DNA of 64,000 nt from Strigamia acuminata (GCA_949358305.1 OX442318.1:13622517-13686516), one strand, 5' to 3'. Positions 29,956 through 40,292 are shown, counted from the first letter of the stretch. Made by a program: numbers and translations. The notes: a model not told the origin generated them from the sequence alone.

Positions 29956-32900
29956 TCACTTCTTTCCTGAGGGACCCGACACTGAGTCCGTCACCTGGGC
30001 GTAACTCACTCCAGGGACGGGCGGTTGAGTGCCGGGTGGCGCGGGTAGATCGCCTACTAGCGCCGAGGACCGATCTCGGGGGTCCTCATGCTCCGTAATG
30101 AAGCATAATGCATGGCCGTCAACTGGCTCATGCGGGGCACGCGTCCTCTCGTGTAACCAAACGCTCGGGATGTAGGCGGAGAAGCCGGTGTTCGTATGCC
30201 GGATGGCATTGGCTTCCGCTGGCGTCACTGGCGCACGGTGGGCTCTCAGCAACCTCTGGTGGAAGATGAGGTCTTTAGTCTTCCGGATCTGGTTGTGAAG
30301 CCAGATGAAGACCGATTTGCCTTTGTCCCGCTGCGCGAGGATAAACCTCCTGGTCGCCGTCGTCATCGAAAGATGGGGAAATTCTTCGATGATTCGCCCG
30401 TAATAATCTGGTGGAGGCGGTGCCGGCTGCGGCTTCTGGGTGGCCGCGGGAATCACGGCTTGTGTCGTTGTCGCCGCTTGGGCCGGTGGAGTCACGGGCG
30501 GGGTCGGCTTCGTTCGCTCGACGGACTTGACGGGTGGTGTTTGGCACAGCAAGCGCTTTGGTCTACCCGCCACTTCGAACAGGGCGGGTCCTTGCGGGGA
30601 TATCTCCGCAGGCATCGGTGGCGGAATCGGAACTCCGCTCGTCGGCGAGATCATCATCTCCACATCCTCTGCCGATTCTTCCGTCTGGATGGTCATGGCG
30701 CGTAGTTGTTGGGTAGGCGCCGCCGTCCAGGTGGCGGAGGTGTAACGAAACGCCGTGCTTCGCAACTTGTACCCCTCAAATTCGGGGTTTACCACATCCC
30801 TGGTTAGCTCGTACCGAGTCAACACAGGGTCGGGCAGAATGGAGCTCCACTCTGCGAGGAGTGCACGGGGAACCTGTACACCCTCTCTGTCCACGACAGA
30901 CCATGCGGCCATCGCCTGACGCCCTTCTCCGAAGAGTGCTGGGGTTAGCAGCTGCATCATGACCTTGGTCAATGATAGCTGTAGGCTGCGACGATTCACT
31001 GGATTCGATCGCTCTGAATCCGCAGTGAAGGCACGCGAGAGCTTACTCATCATCGCCGTTGCCCATTCGATGAAATATCGCTGGGCCTGATCCACACCTC
31101 GCAAGGCGGGTGCGGAGACTCTTGGGTCTTCCATCACGAAGCGAAACGCTGAGAGCTCGGAGATAGTCGGGTTGGCGGCTTCTCTCGCGAGTCGCGCTTC
31201 TTCGTCTCGCCTCTCGAAGAACAGGGCCGAGGAACCGGGTCGGGGTCGGCTCGGCCTGTAAATGTCGGTCAAATTGGCTCGACATTCCTGCATAATGCTC
31301 TGTCCAACGGGGAGAGGGACTGAGCGGTCGGTGTGTAAATTCGGCGGATCGCTCGAATTCAACAACGACGGCGGTCGCAGGTTACGGATCGAGGCAGGTA
31401 CGATATTTTTTGTTGTTTTTTGTGTCTGTACCTCCTCATTATTGTTTTCTTTTTTATCCGTGTTTTTTGTGTTTGTTTCAGGAGTTTCTCCTGTTTCCCC
31501 CCCGACCAAAATTGGATCCGGAACGGATTCAACTATCTCGTTTACCGGAGGTGAAGGGGCGTCGAAATACTCCTCGTTGTCACTTGGCGGTGCTTGTTCC
31601 GACTCGCCAGCGAACATATCGACGATTTGGCCGTCAGTTTTAGACTTGACTTGGCCCTTGGCCCACATTTCTTGCGGGAATTCCGGAATGTACGGAGTTA
31701 ACTCTCGTACCTGGATCGACTTTTGCTCGGTGTTGTCCTCGAGCTTGCGTAATTTATACGCGTTACCGCCATGCTTGCCGATGATTACATACGGACCATC
31801 TCTCTTGTCGGCCAAGCTGGCGGTGATCCCTCTCGCTGCATTTGAGAGGGTGTGTGCATCTTTCCACACCAAATCATTGATCTCGAAATTCACGAATTTC
31901 CCACCGCTTTTATCTTGTAAAATGCGGTCGCGCATGTTAAAAATGTGCGCCATCATATGTTTGTATGTGTTTGAAATTGTTTGCTCCAATTTATACACAT
32001 ACTCATGTGGTTTCTCTGGGTCCACCACATTTACTGACTCTGCCACTCGTGGGTCCCAAGGCACTCGTAGCTCTCGGGCGAAGTTGAGGTAGGCCGGAGA
32101 AAAATCTCTCGTCCTCGAGACTGTTGTTCGTATGCTGAACGCGATCTCCCTCAAGTATTCATCCCACCTATTGTGGATGTCAGTGAATATGCTTAGTGCA
32201 TATTTAATGTCCCTGTTGAGTCGCTCAACGGGATTTGTTCTAGGATTGTAGGTCGAAGTATGTGACGCCACAATCCTGAATTTCTCACAAAACTTACCCC
32301 AAATTTTCGAGATAAATTGGGGTCCGTTATCGGATATTATTTTACGTGGAAATCCGTAACGTAACGCCACGTCGTAGATACATTCAACGATTTTCTCTGC
32401 TGAAGGTCTAGCGACGGCGTACAACTCGGGCCAACGAGTCGCCACGTCCATTATTACGATAATGTACGCATTTTTATTTCCCGTAACGGGTTTTGGGCCC
32501 ATCACATCGACGCTTAAACAATCAAAAGGCGCGTAAGGCCCTAAGAAAATAGTTTCGAATGGTGATTTTCTCCTCGGCTTGCACGCTTGACATCGCTGAC
32601 ATTGGTGGACAAAAAGAGCAATATCTTTTTTCATCCCTGTCCAGTGAAAAAGCTGTGTAGCACGATAGAGTGTTCTGCTTACTCCCGCATGGCTCGCAAG
32701 CGGGTGCCCGTGTAACAACCACAGCACGCGACCGATTAAGGAAGCAGGTATTACTACCTTTACTGCGGTGTCTGATTCACTCAAGTCATCTTGGTGATTT
32801 GGGTGATGTTTCACTAAAAGGCCGTCATCCAATAGGTAATCTATGGATTCGTGCGCATAACGACGCTTCTGCCTTCTGGTCAGATTGGGCGGATATTTTC

Positions 32901-35460
32901 CTGTCAGTACGAATCTAGCTCTGTCCTGACATTTTTTGTCTAATTTTTGTTGCACAATTATTTCCTCCCTTGTCGGGGGATTGCTTTGCATCTGCTTGCC
33001 GACATGAGCGTGGAAGGCGCTTAGAAGCGGGTCATTTATTCTCCGCTCTAGCTTAAATTCCTTCTTTGCATTTGGGTAATTGTCAGCAGCTGGTTGGTAT
33101 AACCGCGTCCAGAATCCACAGAATTTTACATCTGCCGGAGACGCGGTAGGAATTTCATTCATCTTCCTTAAATCCCAACGGTGACAACTCGTAGGGCAAT
33201 AAATGATGCGGGAGTCATCCTCGCCATCATCGTCAGCGTCGATTGGATCTGACACTGGTGCCCGTGACAGAGCGTCAGCCACGACGTTATATTTGCCGGG
33301 CTTGTATTGAATGGTCAAGTCGCATGCCATCAGTTCTAACTGCCATCTGGCTAGTCGACCGGCTGGCTCCTTTAATTTCATCAGCCATTGTAACGCTTGA
33401 TGATCTGTGTGGACCACAAATTTGGTATATTCGAGATAATCTCTGAATTTCCTTATGGCCCACACAACTGCCAAACACTCCAACTCTGTGGCGTTGTAAT
33501 TTTTTTCAGCGCCTTGGAGTTTGCGACTTATAAACATGCACGGCAGGTCTTGTTTGACTCCGTCGCGCACGTGTGTTTGAAGCAACGCGGCTCCCAACCC
33601 AACTCTGCTGGCGTCCGTATGTAATATGAACGGCCGGTTTAGGTCGGGTAGAGGCATTACGCCGACTTCCGTCAGCATCCTCTTTATCGCATTAAATGCG
33701 ATGTTGCACTCATTTGACCATACAAATTCGTTTTCATTCTTCAGGAGGTCGGTAACTGGGGCTGCCACTTCAGCTAGACCCGGTAGCAACCTGCCGAAGA
33801 AGTTTATCATTCCCATAAACCGTTGGACACCTTTAACGTCCTCGGGTGGTGGGAAACGATTAATCGCATCGATTTTTTCGGGGCCAATAGCTAAACCATT
33901 GACTCCAATGCGATAACCCAGGAAGGCAAGCTCCTTTCGACAGAACTTGCTCTTGCCCGGATGCACGTGTAACCCAGCTTTTGCCAGCCGGGTGAGCACT
34001 TGGTCGATGTGCTCAATGTGCTCTTCGAATGTTTTAGAGGCAATAACTATGTCATCTAGGTATGCCCATACAAACTGATGCAGGATATCACCCAATACGC
34101 TTTCGATTAGCCTCTGAAAGGTACTGGGAGCATTCACTAAACCAAATGGCATGACGTTGAACATCAACCGTCCAATTGGCGAGTAAAATGCTGTTTTTAT
34201 CTTATCCTCTGGCCTCATCTCAACCTGCCAGTATCCCTTCGACAGATCCATCGTCGTAACCCAAGAAAAGGGGCTAAGCTCTCTCAAAATGGATTCGACA
34301 GACGGCATCTGTATGGGATCTATCTCTGTCACCGCGTTTAATGGGCGGTAATCAATGCATAGGCGTGGATCCGAGCCCGGGCGCATCACGAGCACAACTC
34401 GCGTCGCGTATTCTCCCTGGGCCTCGGAGACAATGCCACTGTCTAGCATTTCTTGGCACATTTTTTGCACTATTTCACGTTTTTGCGGGTTCATTCCCTT
34501 ATACGCAACTCGTATAGGTTTATTATCCGTCAATTTAATTTCGTGAATAGCCCTATTCGTTCGGCCCGGTTTTTTCGACAGGATCCCCTCATATTTAAGT
34601 AGGACCCTTCGTAGGGCTGCCGCTTCGTTTAATTCTAAAGCGGCGTCGGCGACAAGCGTTTCCACTACATTGTCCCGTTGCAATTCTGTTACGAATGCTT
34701 TAAAATCGTAGTCTTGAACGAATTTCTTTAGGCCTTTCTCCCACTGTGTCTTGTCGGCCGCTTCTTTTACAAGAGCTGGTGGCACGACAATTGCGGGTCT
34801 TTCCTTATCATTTCTGATATAATTCCAAGATTTCGTTATTGGATTTGGTTGTATTTCCATTGACGCCATGAGGTCTAAGCCCAACAGAAAAATTCTGTCG
34901 CATGTGGGCAGGACCAGGAAAGGGTGCTGTTCTACCCCTCCGAGCCACTCCATGGTCAATAATATAACTCCTTTTGGACGCGCCATTCCGTTGGCGGTTT
35001 TTAGACGTATATTTTTATTAACGCCTTTTATCTTATCGGTGAGACCCAATGATGCTACTATGTCTTCGGAAACGAACGAGCGATCTGCTCCCGAGTCTAG
35101 CAGTCCCATAATTTTTTCACGTTCTATTGTCATGGGCAACATGCATAGGCGGTTGGTGTATTCGACCGCCACGTTGCACATGAAAACACGAAATTCTTCT
35201 GTGTCTTCGACTACTTGAGGTAATTCTTCAAGCAGTAGGTTCGGTTCTTCCGCCTCAGCCTCAGCGTTTGCGGTAATTACCTGCAAAGCGTTGTTGGCCC
35301 TGTCTTGAATTTGGGCGTTAGCTATGTCACTACCCATTTCTTTGACTGGTGGCGGCTTATCGAACCCTTTGTTAAACCCCTTCTTCTTCATGAATGGCGC
35401 AGACGGTCGAGAAGTTATTTCTTCGCCGCCTGCGCTGACTCGTTTTTTGACTCGTTTTTT
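29956..35460 (-). CDS. Nested gypsy Pol with C-terminal extension, read by -1 frameshift
   Basis: Protease IMGLLDSGADRSFVS, RT CIDYRPLNAVT and AYLDDIVIAS, RNase H FILHTDASRVGLGAAL, integrase H2C2 (HAGVSRTLYRATQ, CQRCQACK) and acids in LSVDVMGP, IISDNGPQF and NPVERLNRDI, then an SH3-like segment (DLVWKDAHTL, DGPYVIIGKHGG). Unusually, a further 550 residues or so follow. They comprise an acidic linker, a folded-looking part (SELSAFRFVMEDPRVSA, RYFIEWATAMMSKLS, LLAEWSSILPDPVLTRYEL), a Pro-rich stretch and another helical part (RFILAQRDKGKSVFIWLHNQ). The first Met is at 35391, but the frame is open upstream, -1 to gag, through two slippery heptamers. I do not recognise the extension. Confidence 0.9.
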   Translation of the reverse strand, partial: KKRVKKRVSAGGEEITSRPSAPFMKKKGFNKGFDKPPPVKEMGSDIANAQIQDRANNALQVITANAEAEAEEPNLLLEELPQVVEDTEEFRVFMCNVAVEYTNRLCMLPMTIEREKIMGLLDSGADRSFVSEDIVASLGLTDKIKGVNKNIRLKTANGMARPKGVILLTMEWLGGVEQHPFLVLPTCDRIFLLGLDLMASMEIQPNPITKSWNYIRNDKERPAIVVPPALVKEAADKTQWEKGLKKFVQDYDFKAFVTELQRDNVVETLVADAALELNEAAALRRVLLKYEGILSKKPGRTNRAIHEIKLTDNKPIRVAYKGMNPQKREIVQKMCQEMLDSGIVSEAQGEYATRVVLVMRPGSDPRLCIDYRPLNAVTEIDPIQMPSVESILRELSPFSWVTTMDLSKGYWQVEMRPEDKIKTAFYSPIGRLMFNVMPFGLVNAPSTFQRLIESVLGDILHQFVWAYLDDIVIASKTFEEHIEHIDQVLTRLAKAGLHVHPGKSKFCRKELAFLGYRIGVNGLAIGPEKIDAINRFPPPEDVKGVQRFMGMINFFGRLLPGLAEVAAPVTDLLKNENEFVWSNECNIAFNAIKRMLTEVGVMPLPDLNRPFILHTDASRVGLGAALLQTHVRDGVKQDLPCMFISRKLQGAEKNYNATELECLAVVWAIRKFRDYLEYTKFVVHTDHQALQWLMKLKEPAGRLARWQLELMACDLTIQYKPGKYNVVADALSRAPVSDPIDADDDGEDDSRIIYCPTSCHRWDLRKMNEIPTASPADVKFCGFWTRLYQPAADNYPNAKKEFKLERRINDPLLSAFHAHVGKQMQSNPPTREEIIVQQKLDKKCQDRARFVLTGKYPPNLTRRQKRRYAHESIDYLLDDGLLVKHHPNHQDDLSESDTAVKVVIPASLIGRVLWLLHGHPLASHAGVSRTLYRATQLFHWTGMKKDIALFVHQCQRCQACKPRRKSPFETIFLGPYAPFDCLSVDVMGPKPVTGNKNAYIIVIMDVATRWPELYAVARPSAEKIVECIYDVALRYGFPRKIISDNGPQFISKIWGKFCEKFRIVASHTSTYNPRTNPVERLNRDIKYALSIFTDIHNRWDEYLREIAFSIRTTVSRTRDFSPAYLNFARELRVPWDPRVAESVNVVDPEKPHEYVYKLEQTISNTYKHMMAHIFNMRDRILQDKSGGKFVNFEINDLVWKDAHTLSNAARGITASLADKRDGPYVIIGKHGGNAYKLRKLEDNTEQKSIQVRELTPYIPEFPQEMWAKGQVKSKTDGQIVDMFAGESEQAPPSDNEEYFDAPSPPVNEIVESVPDPILVGGETGETPETNTKNTDKKENNNEEVQTQKTTKNIVPASIRNLRPPSLLNSSDPPNLHTDRSVPLPVGQSIMQECRANLTDIYRPSRPRPGSSALFFERRDEEARLAREAANPTISELSAFRFVMEDPRVSAPALRGVDQAQRYFIEWATAMMSKLSRAFTADSERSNPVNRRSLQLSLTKVMMQLLTPALFGEGRQAMAAWSVVDREGVQVPRALLAEWSSILPDPVLTRYELTRDVVNPEFEGYKLRSTAFRYTSATWTAAPTQQLRAMTIQTEESAEDVEMMISPTSGVPIPPPMPAEISPQGPALFEVAGRPKRLLCQTPPVKSVERTKPTPPVTPPAQAATTTQAVIPAATQKPQPAPPPPDYYGRIIEEFPHLSMTTATRRFILAQRDKGKSVFIWLHNQIRKTKDLIFHQRLLRAHRAPVTPAEANAIRHTNTGFSAYIPSVWLHERTRAPHEPVDGHALCFITEHEDPRDRSSALVGDLPAPPGTQPPVPGVSYAQVTDSVSGPSGKK

Positions 35461-37400
35461 GCCATGGCGAGTTTAATCTCTGCCATCTGCTTCATTATTG
35501 CGTCAAATTTAGCGTCTTCTTTCGCTGTTCTTGGGCACTCATTGGAATAGTGACCCGGTTGGTTACACTTGAAACAACGAATATTTGATTTGTCTCTTGG
35601 GGCTTCAGTCGATTTTTTCTTTTCAGGGTCTGCCTTCGACGGTGGCGTGTAATTCTTTCGAAAATACTTCGGAATTCGGCCGGCATTTGGTTTTAACCTG
35701 GCGCGAAATTCTTCTACCGCTCTATCTCGATGGATGAGATGTACTAGCGGTCCTTCCTCATCGCAACCCGTTGATAAGGTATCGCGATAGCTTCGTATTT
35801 CTTCGTCCGTCGAATAATCGTCTTTTTCTTCTTTTTCGTCTGATTTTCCGGCATCTTGTCCGGCTTCCTCCCCCTCCTTGACCTCCTCCAGTGTCGCTTG
35901 CATGGCTGACGCTGTCGGTGCCTTTTTAGGGGCGGCCAAAGGGTTGGAAGGCAGCGTGGATGTCAGTTTATTTTTTATTTGTAAACCAACGCTAGCTTCT
36001 GCCAGCTCCATTATACCGCTAAGATATTCAGTAGGGCGCATAATTTTATCTGTCGCCCCATATCTTTCCGCACTCAACTTGAGACGTTTAGCGGTTGCTG
36101 CTTTCTCCGCTTCTGGTAAAGCGGAATAATATCTCTTCTCGATATCTATCGTGTTCTCGAACAGGAAGGCGCTCATCTCCTCGTAGCTGCCTCCTGTCGG
36201 TGCCCTTTCTTCAAGTAGCACCCGTTGCGAGTACTCCGACAAACCGCCGAGAAAGAAAAGGTTGAATCCCGTGGCATGAAATTCCATCGGGGCCTTTTCG
36301 AACAACAATCTGGCGCGAATGTCGTAATCCATTATGGTTTCACCAGGCATCTGGCGAAGACCTCGCATCTTTCGGCTCACCTCTTCGGGTGTCTCGCCGT
36401 AGCGTAGGTCGAATCTCATTAAAAAGTCGTCCCAATTGACGCCTTTCAATCCTTGGTACCACTCACGTGCCGAGCCTGTCATTAGCTCGACAATACCGTG
36501 GGTGAGCATGTCTCCTACGGTGGCTTTAGTGGCAGTCTTAATTCGAATTACTTCGTCAAGGAAGCGATCTCCCGCTTTCCATGACCCGTCGAAACGGTTC
36601 TGAATATAAAATTGCCACCTAATATTCCCGGTAACACTCATGGTGTCACGTCGGGAGACAGCGTATTTTTTCTTTACGCGGTCGCCAGTGCTACGATTAC
36701 GATCGTTTCGTTTGCTCAGATCGATTCCCTCGGCCTTCAACGAGCCGAGTAGGGCTCTTCCAAGCTCTCCCATCGTATACTGCCGACCCGTCGAATCGGT
36801 AAACGCGCTTTGTCGGGGAAGGTCCTGAAACTCCTCCCGTCGGTGGTCGCTATTTTCCGATCGACGTCGTTTCTCTCTATCGCGCGGAGAGTTGGATCTC
36901 TTCCGGCGATTACTTGATTTTTCCTTTCGTCTGTCGTCGTTGGATGAGGGGTCGGAGCTGGGGTCAGGAGACGGTGAGTGGCGTGGCGGGTTGCGCCGTG
37001 AAGAGTTTGACTCTTTCCGGCCCCTACGACGGTCGTCACGTTCCCTTTCCCTGCGTTCATCGCGCTCTCTTTCCCTTCGTCTTTCTCCGGAACCTCTCTC
37101 CGAATCGTGATGACTGGGTGCATTTGACTCCAGCCCATCTGACGACGAATCACTATTTCCGTAGCGATAATATTTCGGTCTTTCGTCGCGTTTGCCTTCT
37201 CCTCGCGAAGAGGTGCGATCATGCGATTGTCTCCTTGACGACTCGTCGTCTTTAAGGATGGGTACTGGTTGTTGCCACTCAGTCCCTTGCGGATTATCTT
37301 GCTGTTGGCTTGTGAGAGCTTGCTCTTCATTTCGCCTAGCATTATTAGCGTTGATTAACCGTGTTATCGCATTATTTGTGGCTGAATCGAGAGCTTTCAT
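35415..37400 (-). CDS. Nested gypsy Gag with an RS/RD-rich N-terminal region
   Basis: 661 codons forming the particle protein. The N-terminal third is rich in Arg-Ser, Arg-Glu and Arg-Asp repeats (RRERERDERRERERDD, SSNRRKRSNSPRDREK). A capsid-like region follows (WYQGLKGVNWDDFLMRFDLR), then a CCHC knuckle (CFKCNQPGHYSNEC). Upstream, the same frame is open from 37425 to the gap (FMARLRRDDPKSVRK, KRTPKAKPKPQPER) and is separated by one TGA (37422-37424). Either gag is longer and carries a nonsense mutation, or the TGA is natural and Met at 37400 is the start. Confidence 0.88.
   Translation of the reverse strand: MKALDSATNNAITRLINANNARRNEEQALTSQQQDNPQGTEWQQPVPILKDDESSRRQSHDRTSSRGEGKRDERPKYYRYGNSDSSSDGLESNAPSHHDSERGSGERRRERERDERRERERDDRRRGRKESNSSRRNPPRHSPSPDPSSDPSSNDDRRKEKSSNRRKRSNSPRDREKRRRSENSDHRREEFQDLPRQSAFTDSTGRQYTMGELGRALLGSLKAEGIDLSKRNDRNRSTGDRVKKKYAVSRRDTMSVTGNIRWQFYIQNRFDGSWKAGDRFLDEVIRIKTATKATVGDMLTHGIVELMTGSAREWYQGLKGVNWDDFLMRFDLRYGETPEEVSRKMRGLRQMPGETIMDYDIRARLLFEKAPMEFHATGFNLFFLGGLSEYSQRVLLEERAPTGGSYEEMSAFLFENTIDIEKRYYSALPEAEKAATAKRLKLSAERYGATDKIMRPTEYLSGIMELAEASVGLQIKNKLTSTLPSNPLAAPKKAPTASAMQATLEEVKEGEEAGQDAGKSDEKEEKDDYSTDEEIRSYRDTLSTGCDEEGPLVHLIHRDRAVEEFRARLKPNAGRIPKYFRKNYTPPSKADPEKKKSTEAPRDKSNIRCFKCNQPGHYSNECPRTAKEDAKFDAIMKQMAEIKLAMAKNESKNESAQAAKK
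35442..35460 (-). promoter_or_regulatory. Tandem -1 ribosomal frameshift heptamers
   Basis: Two A-AAA-AAC heptamers in the gag frame (35460-35454 and 35448-35442), 12 nt apart. The -1 frame is open from here into pol with no stop. The gag stop is at 35415-35417. A-AAA-AAC is a classic highly slippery site. Confidence 0.8.
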
Positions 37401-37618
37401 GCGGGGCCGAGTTTGTTGTTCTCAGGCCGACGCATCTCTCTTGCTCGGAGTAGCTGGTGTCGCCCTCTCCGGCTGGGGTTTGGGTTTGGCCTTCGGCGTG
37501 CGCTTTGGGTCTCCCTCTAGGCTCTCGTCGGACAGCTCGGATGAACTGACCTCTGGTTTGCGAACGGATTTCGGGTCATCTCGTCGCAATCTGGCCATAA
37601 ATGCTCGTTCTGCTTCTT

Positions 37619-37818
37619 NNNNNNNNNNNNNNNNNNNNNNNNNNNNNNNNNNNNNNNNNNNNNNNNNNNNNNNNNNNNNNNNNNNNNNNNNNNNNNNNNN
37701 NNNNNNNNNNNNNNNNNNNNNNNNNNNNNNNNNNNNNNNNNNNNNNNNNNNNNNNNNNNNNNNNNNNNNNNNNNNNNNNNNNNNNNNNNNNNNNNNNNNN
37801 NNNNNNNNNNNNNNNNNN
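37619..37818. other. Assembly gap (200 N)
   Basis: Exactly 200 N, so a placeholder size. It must hide the nested element's 5' LTR (1 kb if it matches the other), its primer site and gag start, and the outer element's RT thumb region between RKCR and AHFDQ. At least about 1.3 kb is missing. Confidence 0.95.
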
Positions 37819-39777
37819 AAGCGACACTTCCGGCGATTCAAAGTAAGCCCGGCTCCGCCGAATGTCGACAGGAGCACATCCAAGTTTTGCAGGTGAACTG
37901 AGTTAGTCACACCTGTCACGGCAGAATCATCGATAAACGGCTGAGCGCTGTTCACCTTGGCGGTCAACTGGTCCATCGTTTGTTGGAATAGAGCGGGAGC
38001 GGATGAAATTCCATAGAACAACCTATTTACTCTGAAAAGGCCCAAATGCGTGTTAATCGTACATGACATTTTACTCTCCTCATCTAATTCCAGTTGATTA
38101 AAGGCTGAATTCATATCTAATACTGAATAAGTTTCCCCCCCCCGACAATTTGGCGGTCACATCTGCAAATAAAGGCAAAGGATATGAGTTGGGAAAAATA
38201 GCTTTGTTAATTGTCCGGTTGTAGCAACCAGCCAATTTGATGGTGCCATCAGACTTTTTAACATGCATCACGGGCGTTGCCCAACGTGATGATGCAACCG
38301 GAGTTATAATACCCAGCGCTTGCAAACGCGCCAACTCAGCCTCGACCAATGGCTTAACTGCTATGGGGACTGGATAAGCTTTTAGAAAAATCGGCTGTAC
38401 CGCCGGATCAACGTCAATGTGAACAGTGGACTTGTTAAAGCAACCGATTTCATCTCGGAAAGTGTGCTCGTGCTTCAGCAACAACGTTTCCAAAGCTTTG
38501 GCTGAAGTGGAATCGAGAACCTCGGACTGGGGAGCAACGGAATCGGCCTTGTAAATTTTCGCGCCGACCGCTTCAGCAGTTTTCGAAAGGAGCCCGAACA
38601 TGCATAACCAACCTCTGCCCAACAACGGAACTGGACCATCCCGTGCGACACAGAGTGGCAATTGGAAATTACGATTTTTAAACCTGACTGGAACTTCAAT
38701 AACTCCCTCCATCTGTATTTGGTCGCCTGTGTACGTGTACATGTTGCACGGGATGGTCTGCAATGGAAAATGAGAAAAATGTTTTAGATATAAATCAAGA
38801 GCAATAATTGAAGCACCTGCCCCCGTGTCCATCTCCATATCGAGATTGACACCATCGATACAAATGGTAATCATGACAGGTTTCACACGTGGCAAATGCA
38901 CGGAATTGACTGCAGTTGCGGGACCAGTGTGAACTCGATAGAAATCCATGTCCTCGTTAAAACGAACAACGTGAGTGGAATCCGATGCTGGAACACGAGA
39001 ACGACACACCGGACGAATATGTCCAGTTTTACCACAGCCGTGGCACTTGGCGTCCCGAAAACGACACGAATCGCGCGAGTGGTTCGATTTCCCACAAGCC
39101 GAGCACCCCGACGCATTTCCTTTACTGGATGGTTGGTGTGGAGTTGGAAAAGCAACATTTTTCTTCGTGAAACGCTTCCCGCCTCGTTTGTTCGGCTCGT
39201 ATCGCGGCTTTGACTCGTGGAGTTTATGCACAGGAGTGGCGGCAGTGTTCTGGGCAGCAATAGTTGAAAATTCCTTCGATGACACCTCAGCGGAAGCCGC
39301 AAAAGCAACGGCGTCGTCAAAAGTCAGATCAGTTTTCAGGGTTAACGCATGTTGGACTTGCTCGTTTTGCAAGCCACATAAAAAGCGATTTCGCAGCTCG
39401 TCCGATTTATTTTCACCAAAGTCGCAATTCTGAGCAAGGTCTTGGAGAGCCAACGAGTATTCGGTAACAGTCTCACCTGCCTGGCGATCGCGCCGATGAA
39501 ATCGACGAATTTCGGCCAAAACGAGCGGCTTCGGGCGCGCGTTCTTCTGCATGAGCGCCACTAATTCGTCGTACTTGAATTCGGCCGGCTTCTTGGGTGC
39601 TGTAAGCGACACCAATAACTTCAACGTCGGCATGCCCACGTACGCGAGCAGCGTGTGAACCTGCTCCAAATCGTCAACAATCTTGTTGCAGGCGAAAATA
39701 CTCGCCATACGCAAACAATAAAGTTCCCAATCATCACTGGAATCGTATTCGCGAAGTGTACCTTTCAACGTCGACAT
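37819..39777 (-). pseudogene. Outer gypsy Gag-protease-RT part, frameshifted and interrupted
   Basis: Starts MSTLKGTLREYDSSDDWELY. Gag has two knuckles (CSACGKSNHSRDSC and CHGCGKTGHIRPVC). The protease is DMEMDTGAGASIIAL. RT begins at YNRTINKAIFPNSYPLPLF. At the C9 run (38135-38143) the frame breaks; the continuation in another frame (FNQLELDEESKM, RVNRLFYGISSAPALFQQTM, FIDDSAVTG) runs to the gap. The catalytic motif reads FIDD. One base fewer in the homopolymer restores the frame, so the break may be an assembly error rather than a real mutation, which would fit the identical LTRs. Confidence 0.85.
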
Positions 39778-39961
39778 CTTGATGGCAAGGAGACGGAATA
39801 TGACACGAGAAACACGAAAATTCGAAGCACAGAACGACTAGGCCTACTTCGGGGACGGCGTGGTCAGCGACGGTCAAAAACAGCCAAAAAGTTCATCAAA
39901 AGTCACAAAAAACTCACAAAAAGTAGATACGAAGCAGCATCTGGTTGTGGGTCGTCGATTG

Positions 39962-39979
39962 CGATCCCCCTCGTCGCCA
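39962..39979 (-). other. Primer binding site of the outer gypsy element
   Basis: TGGCGACGAGGGGGATCG, beginning 5 nt after the 5' LTR on the minus strand; TGG pairs with a tRNA CCA end. tRNA not assigned. Confidence 0.65.
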
Positions 39980-39984
39980 ATTAT

Positions 39985-40158
39985 TGTGTATTTATGCTTG
40001 ATGATTGAAGATTGTGTTTGTGGTCAAGAAGTACAACATGTCGGCCATAGTAAAGTTAACAGAGTGTTTATTCAAATTTTAACAGATAGGTGGCGCTGCT
40101 CTTAAAAGCGCCGAAACATTATGATTGGTCAAGATGACCTATGGAGTAGGACACTCCA
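39985..40158 (-). repeat. 5' LTR of the outer gypsy element
   Basis: 174 bp, identical to 26737-26910. Followed on the plus side by CTCCATAT, also found beside the other LTR. Confidence 0.95.
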
Positions 40159-40292
40159 CTCCATATTTTTGGGTTTGTTTTGTTTCATTGATAGAAGGAT
40201 CATCCACCTGGTTAGTGCTTTTTAATCAATTTTTAAAATTCTGCTGTAATTTCCCAGTGCTATCAATAACCAATCCGTATTTAGTTTATACT

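Larger units (their letters stand above)
28920..37618 (-). mobile_element. Nested gypsy retrotransposon (5' end lost in gap)
   Basis: Inserted in the outer element's Pol. From 5' to 3' on the minus strand: start of gag (running into the gap), gag, -1 frameshift site, pol with a long C-terminal extension, polypurine tract, and a 1-kb 3' LTR. Its 5' LTR and primer site must lie in the 200-N gap. Confidence 0.85.
26737..40158 (-). mobile_element. Gypsy (Ty3-like) retrotransposon, split by a nested element
   Basis: Identical 174-bp LTRs bound the outer element. The host flanks repeat CTCCATAT (26729-26736 and 40159-40166), longer than the 4-6 bp usual for gypsy; the extra bases may be chance. 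Gag, protease and RT lie at 37819-39777, RNase H and integrase at 27067-28917. Between them sits a second gypsy element and the assembly gap. The single-ORF gag-pol resembles Mag/K02A2.6-like families (inference). Confidence 0.88.

Noticed and set aside
30196..30705. Plus-strand ORFs of 90-170 codons opposite the nested gypsy Pol tail
   Set aside because: GC-rich antisense shadows of the Pol extension without domains.
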